Notes under the pieces: model-generated
Told to the model about the DNA's origin: nothing
The model's database searches: none
The model's input: only the letters and a program-made list of their open reading frames with translations
Assembly: GCA_963803165.1 (NCBI GenBank)
Contig: CAWDLK010000004.1
Span: forward strand, 248,001 to 312,000
Length of the DNA: 64,000 bases
Origin: Changshengia sp963803165
Lineage (GTDB): Bacteria > Chloroflexota > Dormibacteria > Aeolococcales > Aeolococcaceae
Reading direction: 5' to 3'
Program-made: the position numbers and the translations under genes
Part shown: positions 55,177 through 62,760 of the stretch, piece by piece
Numbering within the stretch: position 1 is the stretch's first letter
Layout of the letters: every line of letters starts with the position of its first letter

Positions 55177-55437
55177 ATGCTGTCGATTGAACCCATCAGC
55201 GACGAGCGGGATGACTTCGAGGCAACGCGTAGACGCCTAGCGGAGGCAGAGAGGGCAATCCTCGATCACGTGCACGAGGGCACCCGGCTCTCTCCCGCAG
55301 AGGTGATCGAGCGAGTCTCCCAGGGGCAGAGCGATCTGGATGCGTCGACGGTGCAGAAGGCGTATTGGGCCCTCCTCCACGAGCGACGAGTCCGCGTCGA
55401 CAAAGACAGCTCGTTGGTCATCGCACCAGCACCGTAG
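55177..55437 (+). CDS. Small winged-helix-like protein
   Basis: An 86-residue protein. The helical N-terminus (FEATRRRLAEAERAILDHVH) leads into a winged-helix pattern (LSPAEVIERVSQGQSDLDAS, TVQKAYWALLHERRVRVDKD). The ending LVIAPAP is hydrophobic. It resembles the helix-turn-helix modules seen beside defence enzymes, which may act as regulator or partner; I do not recognise a named family. ATG 55177 has AAAGGA upstream. Its 3' end overlaps the start of the dNTPase-like gene by 73 bases in another frame. Confidence 0.6.
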   Translation: MLSIEPISDERDDFEATRRRLAEAERAILDHVHEGTRLSPAEVIERVSQGQSDLDASTVQKAYWALLHERRVRVDKDSSLVIAPAP

Positions 55438-56831
55438 CCCTCGATATCGCAACGACGCACTCGCCTCCACCAAGCGGCGCCGCGGGCGCATCACCTAGCG
55501 CCGACCGCAAGGCGCGGCGCCGCCCAGAACCGCTCGACTACCGCACTCCCGCACAGCGTGACCGTGATCGGATTCTGTATTGCGGAGCCTTCCGCCGTCT
55601 AGGCGGCGTTACCCAGGTTGTCGCAGCGTCGGAAACCCTGCTGGTCCACACCCGCCTGACGCACTCCCTCAAGGTTGCCCAAATCGGCCGCCGGTTAGCG
55701 GAGAAGACCCTCGGGGAAGCTGAGCGCAAGGGGCATCTTGATCGTGTGACCCAAGCCGGTGGAATCGACCCCGATGCCGTGGAGGCCGGGGCCCTGGCAC
55801 ACGACCTCGGGCATCCTCCCTTCGGTCACGTCGCCGAATCCGAACTCCAGGAGATCCTACCGCCCCTTCTGTCGGACAGTTTCGAGGGGAACGCACAGAC
55901 ATTTAGAATAGTCAACAAGCTATCCATCCGAACAACTCACCGTGAGTCTTCCGCGCTCAACCTGTCGCGCGCGGTGCTGAGGGCCACGCTGAAGTATCCA
56001 TGGCTGCACGCGAGCCCACGGGCAAGCGACGGTAAGTGGTCCGTCTACGACACCGAAGAGGAAGACTTCAGGTTTGCTTACCCGGAAGCTGAGGTGGACG
56101 ACAAGAGCGTGGAGGCCTTCATCGTAGATTGGGCCGACGACATAGCTTACGCCGTCCACGATGTGCAAGACTTCTACCGCGCGGGGCTCGTCCCGCTGGA
56201 TCGACTAGTTAATGACAGCAGAGAGGCTATGCGCTTCCTTTCGTCTGCTGCGGGGTGGCTGTCGACCCACGGCGTGGATACGGATAGGTGCGGCAAGGCC
56301 TTCGAGCGACTGCTCAAGGAGCGATTCCTCCCGATAGATTCATACCAGGGACGGCGTGACGACCACGCCGCGATGCACAACCTCGCGTCAGCACTCATCA
56401 CCCGTTTCATCGATTCGGTTCAGCTCGATGCCCGTGGCAAGCTTGCTGCCGATCAGGATCAGCGCGACGAGATCGAGGTCCTCAAACAACTCATCTGGCA
56501 CTACGTGATCAACAAGCCCTCACTCGCTACGCTTCAGCAAGGTGAACGGAAGCTGGTCAGGACCCTTTTCGAGCTTCTGAGCGCGTGGGCGACCAAAGCG
56601 CAGAGGGACCAGCGCGAATTAGCTCGATTGCCCGTCCAGTTGCGTCAGTCACTGGAGACGATGGAGCAGGATATCGATGCGAAGGCAGTTCTCAGCGAGG
56701 AGCAACGTCGGCTCCGTGCAGCAGCGGATTACCTGACCTCACTGACCGAGACCCAGGCGGTCAAGATGTACCAGCGCCTAGCAGGTGGCCATGTGGAGGG
56801 GTCAGCTCTGGACGTCTGGCCGCGGGTCTAG
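55365..56831 (+). CDS. dNTP triphosphohydrolase-like HD-domain protein
   Basis: A 488-residue protein of the dGTPase/SAMHD1-like HD superfamily, which hydrolyses dNTPs to nucleoside and triphosphate. Seen in order: YRTPAQRDRDRILYCGAFRR near residue 59, HTRLTHSLKVAQIGRRLAE with the first metal His near residue 96, and LAHDLGHPPFGH with the HD pair near residue 143. GNAQTFRIV follows, then ATLKYPW near residue 209 and the final Asp in DWADDIAYAVHD near residue 256. All metal ligands are present. The C-terminal half is helical and divergent. The only start in frame is a TTG at 55365 preceded by AGAAGG, inside the wHTH gene, so translation is probably coupled. dGTPase-type enzymes are known anti-phage effectors that deplete dNTPs; that role here is inferred from the island setting. 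Confidence 0.85.
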   Translation: MGPPPRATSPRRQRQLVGHRTSTVALDIATTHSPPPSGAAGASPSADRKARRRPEPLDYRTPAQRDRDRILYCGAFRRLGGVTQVVAASETLLVHTRLTHSLKVAQIGRRLAEKTLGEAERKGHLDRVTQAGGIDPDAVEAGALAHDLGHPPFGHVAESELQEILPPLLSDSFEGNAQTFRIVNKLSIRTTHRESSALNLSRAVLRATLKYPWLHASPRASDGKWSVYDTEEEDFRFAYPEAEVDDKSVEAFIVDWADDIAYAVHDVQDFYRAGLVPLDRLVNDSREAMRFLSSAAGWLSTHGVDTDRCGKAFERLLKERFLPIDSYQGRRDDHAAMHNLASALITRFIDSVQLDARGKLAADQDQRDEIEVLKQLIWHYVINKPSLATLQQGERKLVRTLFELLSAWATKAQRDQRELARLPVQLRQSLETMEQDIDAKAVLSEEQRRLRAAADYLTSLTETQAVKMYQRLAGGHVEGSALDVWPRV

Positions 56832-56869
56832 ATTGACCCTCGTCGAGGTTGCCTCCCACAGATCCGGTG

Positions 56870-57445
56870 CTACGCCGGAAGCACCTCGTCAAGCAGTGCC
56901 CAGATCCAACCCGTAAGCTTCCAGACTGCCTCCCTGTCCGCGCCGGCGTGGAATGCACCACTACCCACCGTGTAGGTGCGACGGCCGATCTGGGCTATCA
57001 ACGCATCGATTAGCCCATCCATATCCTGGACCTGCTCCCTGCTGCCGCCGCGCTGTTGAACCGCGTAACGCATCCTCTCCGCTTGGCTGGGGTTATGCCG
57101 ATTTCCTTGCTCGATGCCAACGTACCAGGGCTGCTGACGGACCTCATCGTCCGGCGCCCTCAACTGGACCGCCGCCCTCAATACCTCTCGGACTTCACCA
57201 GCGGGCCCCATGTAGCTGAGCCTAGTGTGGTCATTGAGGTCGCGGAGCGCCTGCTCCATTGAGTCTGCCAGCGAGAGCGACACCCGCCGAAGGCGAGCGA
57301 GGATCGCTAACTCGCGTCCGGAAAGCGGCCCACGGGAAGGCACAACTGGCTCGACACGGTGCCCTGGCTGTCGCATCCGAACCTGGAATTCCCGAAGGCG
57401 ACGCAGCAGATCAGGATCGAAGCGATCACTCCCTTGTCGCGCCAT
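56870..57445 (-). CDS. Unrecognised protein of a two-gene island cassette, possibly nuclease/HEPN-like
   Basis: A 191-residue all-helical protein. The N-terminal half (ELAILARLRRVSLSLADSME) leads to a block YMGPAGEVREVLRAAVQLRA followed by APDDEVRQQPWY. The C-terminal helix pair contains RRTYTVGSGAFHAGADREAV near residue 160. From memory the second half resembles small proteins labelled predicted pPIWI-associating nuclease or HEPN-like modules in defence loci. I cannot confirm this, and the spacing of the Arg and His does not match the strict HEPN R-x4-6-H motif. It overlaps the upstream gene by 20 bases, so both are made together. Confidence 0.6.
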   Translation of the reverse strand: MARQGSDRFDPDLLRRLREFQVRMRQPGHRVEPVVPSRGPLSGRELAILARLRRVSLSLADSMEQALRDLNDHTRLSYMGPAGEVREVLRAAVQLRAPDDEVRQQPWYVGIEQGNRHNPSQAERMRYAVQQRGGSREQVQDMDGLIDALIAQIGRRTYTVGSGAFHAGADREAVWKLTGWIWALLDEVLPA

Positions 57446-58265
57446 CGTCGACCTGATCGCCGCTCAGGACGTACCGCCGCATGTTCCTGAAGATCTCTTC
57501 GACGGTCTCGGCTGACGCGTCGGCGGCAATGTGGATCTCGATGTGGATGTTGATGCCCGGGCTAAATGCGATAGGAGCTGGCTGCGGCGCGGGCGCTCGA
57601 ACCGGAGTCCCGGCTGGCGCGACCAACGCAGGTCCCTCGGTCAAGTCGCTGCTCGGCCCTTCCGTCGGCAGCGGCCCTGCGACGTCCACCGTACGCCTGC
57701 CGCCGGGCCACTCACGAATGAACCCAACTGCCTTGGCCCCTTCAAGGATAAGCTCTAGGACTCCGTCGAGTCGCTCAGACGGGACTCCCTTGGCGGCAAG
57801 CACGTTCTTGGCGATCGCCTCAGGGGGGAGCGCCGCCCCGTCGTACTCCCTAAGGAACTCGCCCACCACGCGTGGCCTTAGCAGTGCCTCCCGCTTCGCC
57901 GCGTCATCGTCGCCTATCGTGGTCGGACGCAGTATCCGCATGCCAAGCGGCGTAATGCCTATCTCGGGTGCCTGCGCGGCGCTGGTGGTTAGCCCGTAAG
58001 CGACGGACGCGCCGCTGATGGACCGGAACGGGCCAGACGTGTGGGTCATACCCATAGCGCCAGCCACGTTCACCGGCCTAGTCGGCTTGTACGCATAGTT
58101 GTCAGCGATCGCCCTGCCGACGCGAAGGGCTTGCTCCAGCGAGTAGCTAGGTACGTCCTCCTGAGAGAGCCGCGCCTTGCCCTTCCTCTCCGCTAACGTC
58201 CGGATCGCATCTGGGCTCTTGTCGGCGACACCGCCTTCGGCCGGGGAACTCTTCTGTCTCACCAT
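57426..58265 (-). CDS. Unrecognised winged-helix-like protein with a C-terminal beta-strand module (island cassette)
   Basis: A 279-residue protein I cannot name. Residues 35-100 (VPSYSLEQALRVGRAIADNY, RPVNVAGAMGMTHTSGPFRS, GLTTSAAQAPEIGITPLGMR) read like a winged helix, and residues 105-185 like a second helical domain (REALLRPRVVGEFLREYDG, ERLDGVLELILEGAKAVGFI). A Pro-rich linker leads to a C-terminal strand-helix module INIHIEIHIAADASAETVEE near residue 240. That last module looks like a small adaptor or effector-associated domain. ATG 58265 has GAGGGG upstream. It is the first gene of the pair, under the promoter at 58352-58381. Confidence 0.6.
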   Translation of the reverse strand: MVRQKSSPAEGGVADKSPDAIRTLAERKGKARLSQEDVPSYSLEQALRVGRAIADNYAYKPTRPVNVAGAMGMTHTSGPFRSISGASVAYGLTTSAAQAPEIGITPLGMRILRPTTIGDDDAAKREALLRPRVVGEFLREYDGAALPPEAIAKNVLAAKGVPSERLDGVLELILEGAKAVGFIREWPGGRRTVDVAGPLPTEGPSSDLTEGPALVAPAGTPVRAPAPQPAPIAFSPGINIHIEIHIAADASAETVEEIFRNMRRYVLSGDQVDDGATRE

Positions 58266-58351
58266 CGTGTCACCCCTCAGTCAGACATTTACTCGTCGGT
58301 AGAGGCAACCAGAGGCTGCCATGCCATATTCAAATTACGAGCTAATGTTCG

Positions 58352-58381
58352 ATTGTAGCCTCTCGAGGCGAGTCAGCGCAA
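58352..58381 (-). promoter_or_regulatory. Promoter of the two-gene cassette with a palindromic spacer
   Basis: On the minus strand TTGCGC (58376-58381) and TACAAT (58352-58357) are 18 bases apart. The spacer holds the inverted repeat GCCTC-TC-GAGGC (58358-58369), well placed for a repressor. Transcription would start near 58345. Confidence 0.55.
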
Positions 58382-58414
58382 CACTTTCAGATAAGGTTCA
58401 CTCGCTACGCCGAG

Positions 58415-58422
58415 GAAGTCGA
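58415..58422. repeat. Left copy of the 8-bp IS target duplication
   Basis: GAAGTCGA directly abuts the left IS end and is repeated at 61008-61015 directly after the right end. Confidence 0.9.
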
Positions 58423-58520
58423 TGTCGGCGATCAGGCAAAACCGGCCAGGGATGATCGGGTCAAAACCGGCCACCTGAGGTAGCTCCGAAGCCCGCCACA
58501 CTCCGTCGGAAACGACGGAG

Positions 58521-60062
58521 GTGGACGTGGGGAACTACCTGAAGGTGCCTGACAGACAACGAGTTCTGGCCTTGCTCGATCTGGGCTGGAGTTACCGGCG
58601 GATCGAGAAGGAGACCGGGATCCGGCGGGAGACGATCTCGGGATACGACCGGAGGCGGTCGGCAAAACCGGCCAACCCGATCGCCGGCTCCGGGGATGAG
58701 GCTGGCGCTGCTGGGTTTCTCGGGGAGGAAAAGCGGCCAAACCCGATCGCCGGGTCGGGGCCGGGGCCGGCCAGCGCCTGCGAGCCGTTCCGAACGGTGA
58801 TCGAGGCCGGGGTGGAGCGGGGCCTGACCGCTCAGCGGATCTGGCAGGACCTCTGCGAGGAGCACGGCTTCGCCTACGGATACCTCTCGGTGCAGCGATT
58901 CGTGCGGGGGCTCCGGGGCCGTCGGCCCGAGGTCGCGGACGTCATGGAGCACCCGCCGGGGAAGGAGGCCCAGGTGGACTACTTCCAAAGCCCGGCGCTG
59001 GCGCTGGACCCGATGACCGGGAAGTGGCGGCGACCCTGGATCTTCCGGATGACGCTGAGCTGCAGCCGACACGGGTACGAGGAGGGGCTGTGGCGCCAGG
59101 ACCGGCGCGGCTTCCTGCGTGCCCATGAGCACGCCTTCCTCGGCTTCGGCGGGGTGCCCGAGGTGGTCCGCCACGACAACCTCAAGGCGGCGGTCGTCCG
59201 GGCCTGCCTGTACGACCCCGACGTCAGCGAGCTCTACGCCGCCTTCGCTGAGCATTGGGGCTTCGTCCCGCTGCCCAGCCGGCCGCGGCACCCGCAGGAG
59301 AACGGGATCGAGGAGCGGAGTGGCGGCTACGTCAAGAGCAACGGGCTGAAGGGTCGCCGCTTCGACAGCCTGGAGGCTCTGAACGCTCATCTCCAGCACT
59401 GGAACCGGACGGTGGCCCAGCTGCGCATCCACGGCACCACCCGCCAGCAGGTCATCGCCCACTTCCTGGCGGTCGAGCGGCCGGCGCTGCGACGGTTGCC
59501 GGCCGAGCGTTTCGCCCTCTTCGAGGTGGGCACGCGGAGCGTCCATCCCGACGGCCACATCGAGGTGGGGGCGGCCTTCTACTCGGTGCCCCATCACCTG
59601 GTGGGGCGGAGCGTGAAGGTCCACTGGGACGAGCACCTGGTGCGGATCTACCTGGACGGCCAGGCAGTGGCGGTGCACAGCCGGGGGCCGGCGGGATCGT
59701 GGTGGACCCGGCCCGAGCATCGCCCGCCCCACAAGCCCGCCCGGCAGAGCGCCTACGAAGCCGCCCTACTGGCCAAGATCGAGCGCATCGGGGAGCGGGC
59801 CCTGGCCTGGGCACAGGAGGCGGTGGTGGAGCGCGAGGTCCGCTCCTACCGGCTGCTCCAGGGGGTGGTCGCCTTGACCCGGCGGCATCCGCGGGAGCGG
59901 GTGGACTGGGCCTGCGGGGTGGCCCTGGAGCGGCGCTGCTTCCGTTACCAGGCGCTGCGCCGCATCGTCGAGGCCGCCGCCGCCCGGGCACCGACGGCCA
60001 GCCTGCTCCAGCGCCATGAGCTGATCCGCGACCTGGCCGATTACGCCGCGGTGCTGACGTGA
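58521..60062 (+). CDS. istA: IS21-family transposase IstA
   Basis: A 513-residue DDE transposase. The N-terminal HTH (RVLALLDLGWSYRRIEKETG) starts near residue 14. The catalytic core begins near residue 140, with Asp in EAQVDYFQSP, Asp in EVVRHDNLKAAV near residue 217, and Glu in HPQENGIEERSG near residue 258. The C-terminal DUF-like region (FYSVPHHLVGRSVKVHWDEH) is typical of IstA. GTG 58521 is chosen; GTG 58527 is possible. It ends in a GTGA overlap with an in-frame extension of istB. Confidence 0.93.
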   Translation: MDVGNYLKVPDRQRVLALLDLGWSYRRIEKETGIRRETISGYDRRRSAKPANPIAGSGDEAGAAGFLGEEKRPNPIAGSGPGPASACEPFRTVIEAGVERGLTAQRIWQDLCEEHGFAYGYLSVQRFVRGLRGRRPEVADVMEHPPGKEAQVDYFQSPALALDPMTGKWRRPWIFRMTLSCSRHGYEEGLWRQDRRGFLRAHEHAFLGFGGVPEVVRHDNLKAAVVRACLYDPDVSELYAAFAEHWGFVPLPSRPRHPQENGIEERSGGYVKSNGLKGRRFDSLEALNAHLQHWNRTVAQLRIHGTTRQQVIAHFLAVERPALRRLPAERFALFEVGTRSVHPDGHIEVGAAFYSVPHHLVGRSVKVHWDEHLVRIYLDGQAVAVHSRGPAGSWWTRPEHRPPHKPARQSAYEAALLAKIERIGERALAWAQEAVVEREVRSYRLLQGVVALTRRHPRERVDWACGVALERRCFRYQALRRIVEAAAARAPTASLLQRHELIRDLADYAAVLT

Positions 60063-60163
60063 CCGCGGCAACCTCGCCGACCCCGCCGAACCGGCGGCGC
60101 TGTGCGGGCCCAGGAGCCTCGCAAGCTCCGGCCCGCGACCACTCAGACCTGGGGAGAAGGACC

Positions 60164-60931
60164 ATGCAGCCCGACCTCGACACCCGCCTGCGCCACCTCC
60201 GCCTCACCGGCATGGCCCAGATGCTGCCGGTGCGCAACCAGGAGGCGATCAGCAACAGCCTGGCCTACGTCGACTTCCTCGACCTGCTCGTCGAGGACGA
60301 GCTCAATCGCCGTCGCGATCGGCTGCTGGCCCGCCGCATCGCCCAGGCGGGGCTCCCCCAGATGAAGACCCTGGACAACTTCGACTGGAGCTTCAACCCC
60401 GGTCTGCCCAAGGCGCTGATCGTCGACCTGGCCACGGCCCGCTTCGTCACCGAACGGGGCGGCGTCCTTCTCATCGGTCCACCCGGGGTGGGCAAGAGCC
60501 ACATCTGCCTGAGCCTGGCCCTGGCCGCCATCCACGCCGGGCACACCGTCCTCTACCGCTCCACCTTCGACCTCGCCGAGGACCTCTCCGAAGCGGCGGC
60601 GCTGGGCACCCGCAAGGAGCTGATGCACCGGCTCACCCGTGCCGACCTGCTGGTCATCGAGGATCTGGGGATGCGCCGCTTGCCGGCGACCGCGGCCGAG
60701 GATCTCCTCGAGGTCTTCACCCGCCGTTACGAGGTCGGCGCCACCGTGGTCAGCTCCAACCGACCGATCGAAGACTGGGGCCAGCTGCTCGGTGACACTG
60801 CCGCCACCGGTGCCATGCTCGACCGCTTCCTCCACCACGCCGACGTCGTCCAGCTCCAGGGCAAGAGCTATCGGATGCACGACCGGCAGCAGCGACGCTC
60901 ATCGAAGGACTTGACCCAGGAGGCCAGCTGA
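60164..60931 (+). CDS. istB: IS21-family helper ATPase IstB
   Basis: A 255-residue AAA+ ATPase related to DnaC that directs IstA to target DNA. The N-terminal LRHLRLTGMAQMLPVRNQEA and FLDLLVEDELNRRRDRLLAR helices are followed by Walker A GPPGVGKSH near residue 107 and Walker B LLVIEDLG near residue 165, then VVSSNRPIEDWGQLLGD. ATG 60164 has GGAGAAGG just upstream and fits family length. A GTG at 60059 overlapping the istA stop would add 35 residues. Confidence 0.93.
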   Translation: MQPDLDTRLRHLRLTGMAQMLPVRNQEAISNSLAYVDFLDLLVEDELNRRRDRLLARRIAQAGLPQMKTLDNFDWSFNPGLPKALIVDLATARFVTERGGVLLIGPPGVGKSHICLSLALAAIHAGHTVLYRSTFDLAEDLSEAAALGTRKELMHRLTRADLLVIEDLGMRRLPATAAEDLLEVFTRRYEVGATVVSSNRPIEDWGQLLGDTAATGAMLDRFLHHADVVQLQGKSYRMHDRQQRRSSKDLTQEAS

Positions 60932-61007
60932 CATCACCATGACCGTGCTCCTCGGGTGGCCGGTTTTCACCTGATCACGAGTGGCCGCATTTGCCTGATC
61001 GGTGACA

Positions 61008-61381
61008 GAAGTCGATGATGCGGGGTGAGGAAACAGGAGCGCCCGTTGGTCGCGGTCGGCAGGCCGCGTGACAGTTCGGGTTGCCATTGGTGAACGGGAG
61101 CCTGCCCAGGCGCCTTCCTATTGGCACACCACAGGGACCCTCTCAATACCGGGGTACTCGGTCCTCCCTGAGATCAGGCCCGAGTTCAGCCATGTATTTT
61201 GAGGGCGCGGTGTTACCCGTCCCGCGCCCCACCGGCTTGGTCCGTATCGACGAGGCCGGTGGTGAGCCGACCGTACCACAGGGGCGGGCAACCACCCCGC
61301 CGCCCCCGCGGTCTTTGAGGCCCGCGGTGACGGCGGGACGGCGTCCGTCCCGCGGCCCGCCAGCGTCGCCGATACAGCCGC
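61008..61381. other. Stretch between the IS21 element and hicB
   Basis: It holds the right copy of the target duplication (61008-61015) and the hicB hairpin. A plus-strand frame at 61081-61398 is Pro/Arg-rich and runs through that hairpin and into hicB, so I reject it. Nothing else is recognised. Confidence 0.5.
61333..61353 (-). terminator. Hairpin downstream of hicB
   Basis: A perfect 9-bp stem (GCGGGACGG with its complement) and 3-base loop, 29 bases after the hicB stop. There is no T-tract. Confidence 0.45.
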
Positions 61382-61606
61382 TCAGGCGGCCACGGTGACC
61401 CTCAGGAGCTGCGGGGCGCCCACCTCGTCGGGGACCGGCTCCCCGTCTGCCTCGAGGCCGGCGATGTGCACGGCGATCGCCTCAGCCGCGCGCTCTCGGC
61501 ACTCCTCAAGGGAGCGGCCCTGGGTGAAGCAGCCGGGAAGGGCGGGCACGGAGACCATGAAGCCGCCGGTCTCCTCGGGCTCGACCACGATGGTGTAGGT
61601 GCGCAT
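61382..61606 (-). CDS. hicB: HicB-type antitoxin
   Basis: A 74-residue HicB-fold protein: YTIVVEPEETGGFMVSVPAL, PGCFTQGRSLEECRERAAEA and IAVHIAGLEADGEPVPDEVG are the classic partial RNase-H-like pattern. It lacks an added DNA-binding domain, as in the short HicB form. It neutralises HicA. ATG 61606 is preferred; ATG 61615 would add three residues. It follows hicA by 13 bases. Confidence 0.88.
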   Translation of the reverse strand: MRTYTIVVEPEETGGFMVSVPALPGCFTQGRSLEECRERAAEAIAVHIAGLEADGEPVPDEVGAPQLLRVTVAA

Positions 61607-61619
61607 CGCTCTCATCGTC

Positions 61620-61847
61620 TCACAGGACCTCGCGGAGCTCATCGGCGGTCAGACCGGCCTGGGCCAGGATCGAGGCGACCAGCCGGGGCCCGAGCGTCTC
61701 TCCGGCGTGGAGGGGCACGGTGACGCGGCCGCCCCGCGTTGGGTGCCGGAGCTGGGCATGCGACCCCCGCTGAGCCACGACCACCCAGCCCAGCCGGCCG
61801 AGCGCCCGGACGACGTCGCGGCCGGTGACGCGGGGGAGGGCTGGCAT
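61620..61847 (-). CDS. hicA: HicA-type toxin (mRNA interferase)
   Basis: A 75-residue double-stranded-RNA-binding-fold toxin. The motifs are LPRVTGRDVVRALGRLGWVV, the catalytic-His block RGSHAQLRHP near residue 30, and RVTVPLHAGETLGPRLVASI. HicA cleaves mRNA and arrests growth when free of HicB. Homology starts at ATG 61847. Gene order hicA-hicB is usual. Position at the right end of the island suggests that it helps retain it. Confidence 0.9.
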   Translation of the reverse strand: MPALPRVTGRDVVRALGRLGWVVVAQRGSHAQLRHPTRGGRVTVPLHAGETLGPRLVASILAQAGLTADELREVL

Positions 61848-62012
61848 GGCCGGAGACGGTAGCTGGTAGGTGGGGCGGCTGGCCACACCGGCACCTTCGG
61901 AACCAATTCGCCAGGCGGTAGTCAGATGGACGGATGGCTTCTAGTCTGGAAGCAAGCGCTGTCTTTGAACTCAGGCATACCTATGCCATCGCCAAATAAT
62001 CAGGGAACCTAG

Positions 62013-62057
62013 ATGGCATGCAAGAGGTCGGGAGTTCGATCCTCCCCGTCTCCACCA
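62013..62057 (+). repeat. attR: 45-bp copy of the tRNA-Ala 3' half
   Basis: Exactly matches 53538-53582. It has no 5' tRNA half and so is a tRNA fragment, marking the right end of the island. Chromosomal sequence resumes at 62058. Confidence 0.95.
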
Positions 62058-62100
62058 GGGGCCGTCATTGATGCGACCGGGCCGGCGTGCCGACCCCCGC

Positions 62101-62760
62101 TCAGGCGGCCGTCTGGCTGAAGAGGAGCCCGAAGCTGCAGCTGGTGCCCGCGTCCGCGGAGTCGTTGACGAAGCCGCCGCCGGGCGCCACCGCTACGGTG
62201 AAGGTGTCGGCCGTCGCCCCGGTCCCGGAGCCGGCGGTGCCGCCCCCGGTCCAGCTGAGGCTCGGGGTGGCGGCGTTGCTGTAGAGGGGGGCGGCCGTGA
62301 ACGTGCCGTTGAGGGCGGTGGTGACCCACACCGTGCCCGTGTCCGGTGCCACCGTGTTGAGGTCGGTCACCTTGAGGGTGACGTCGGCGCAGAGCCCCCC
62401 GGTGGGAGCCTGGCCTCCGGTGCCCATGCTGAGCGTGAAGGTGGTCTTGAGCGAGCCGGTGTTGGCGATCTTGATGGTGCCGTTGGTACCGGTCCAGTTG
62501 GCCGGGTCCACGCCCGAGATGGTGACCGCCGCGGCGCACCAGCCCGTGCCGGTGGTGGTCGGGATGGTCCCCAGCAGGGAGACGCAGCTCGAGCCGTTGG
62601 AGTGGGCGAGGGTCCCCGCGGCCACGCTGTTGCCGGCGTTCTCGGTGTAGGCGTTCCAGGCGGCCAGGCCACCCCAGCCGACCAGGCCGGTGCTGGCGAC
62701 CACGGCGCCCAGCACCAGCGCGACGCGCAGTGATCGCCCCGCCTTGCGGCTCGTTCCCAT
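62101..62760 (-). CDS. TasA/CalY-like secreted protein
   Basis: A 219-residue exported protein. The signal segment (SLRVALVLGAVVASTGLVGW) ends near residue 33 and is followed by AAWNAYTENAGNSVAAGTLA, the pattern of TasA/camelysin (SipW-processed) proteins. The mature domain is Thr/Gly/Ala-rich and beta-predicted, with Cys pairs at SSCVSLL, GWCAAAV, GLCADVTL and TSCSFGLL. Such proteins form surface or matrix fibres in Firmicutes. No SipW-type peptidase is seen nearby, so the call is tentative. A GGAGGAC precedes ATG 62760. The stop is 44 bases from attR. Confidence 0.65.
   Translation of the reverse strand: MGTSRKAGRSLRVALVLGAVVASTGLVGWGGLAAWNAYTENAGNSVAAGTLAHSNGSSCVSLLGTIPTTTGTGWCAAAVTISGVDPANWTGTNGTIKIANTGSLKTTFTLSMGTGGQAPTGGLCADVTLKVTDLNTVAPDTGTVWVTTALNGTFTAAPLYSNAATPSLSWTGGGTAGSGTGATADTFTVAVAPGGGFVNDSADAGTSCSFGLLFSQTAA

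Larger units (their letters stand above)
58423..61007 (+). mobile_element. Complete IS21-family insertion sequence, 2585 bp
   Basis: The element begins TGTC and ends GACA, with 58-bp imperfect terminal inverted repeats (58423-58480 and 60950-61007, 47 of 58 matching). Each end contains two copies of a CCGGCCA-type motif, presumably transposase binding sites. It is flanked by the 8-bp duplication GAAGTCGA and encodes istA and istB. All parts look intact, and the composition is GC-rich like the host chromosome, unlike the island cargo around it. Confidence 0.93.

Noticed and set aside
60059..60163. GTG start of istB coupled to the istA stop
   Set aside because: The 35 extra residues do not match IstB, and the ATG at 60164 has a strong Shine-Dalgarno. 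Coupling remains possible.
61081..61398. 105-codon plus-strand frame right of the IS21 element
   Set aside because: Pro/Arg-rich, runs through the hicB hairpin and overlaps the antisense hicB stop; no motif.
62013..62057. Second tRNA-Ala gene
   Set aside because: Only the 3' half of a tRNA is present, so it is attR and not a gene.
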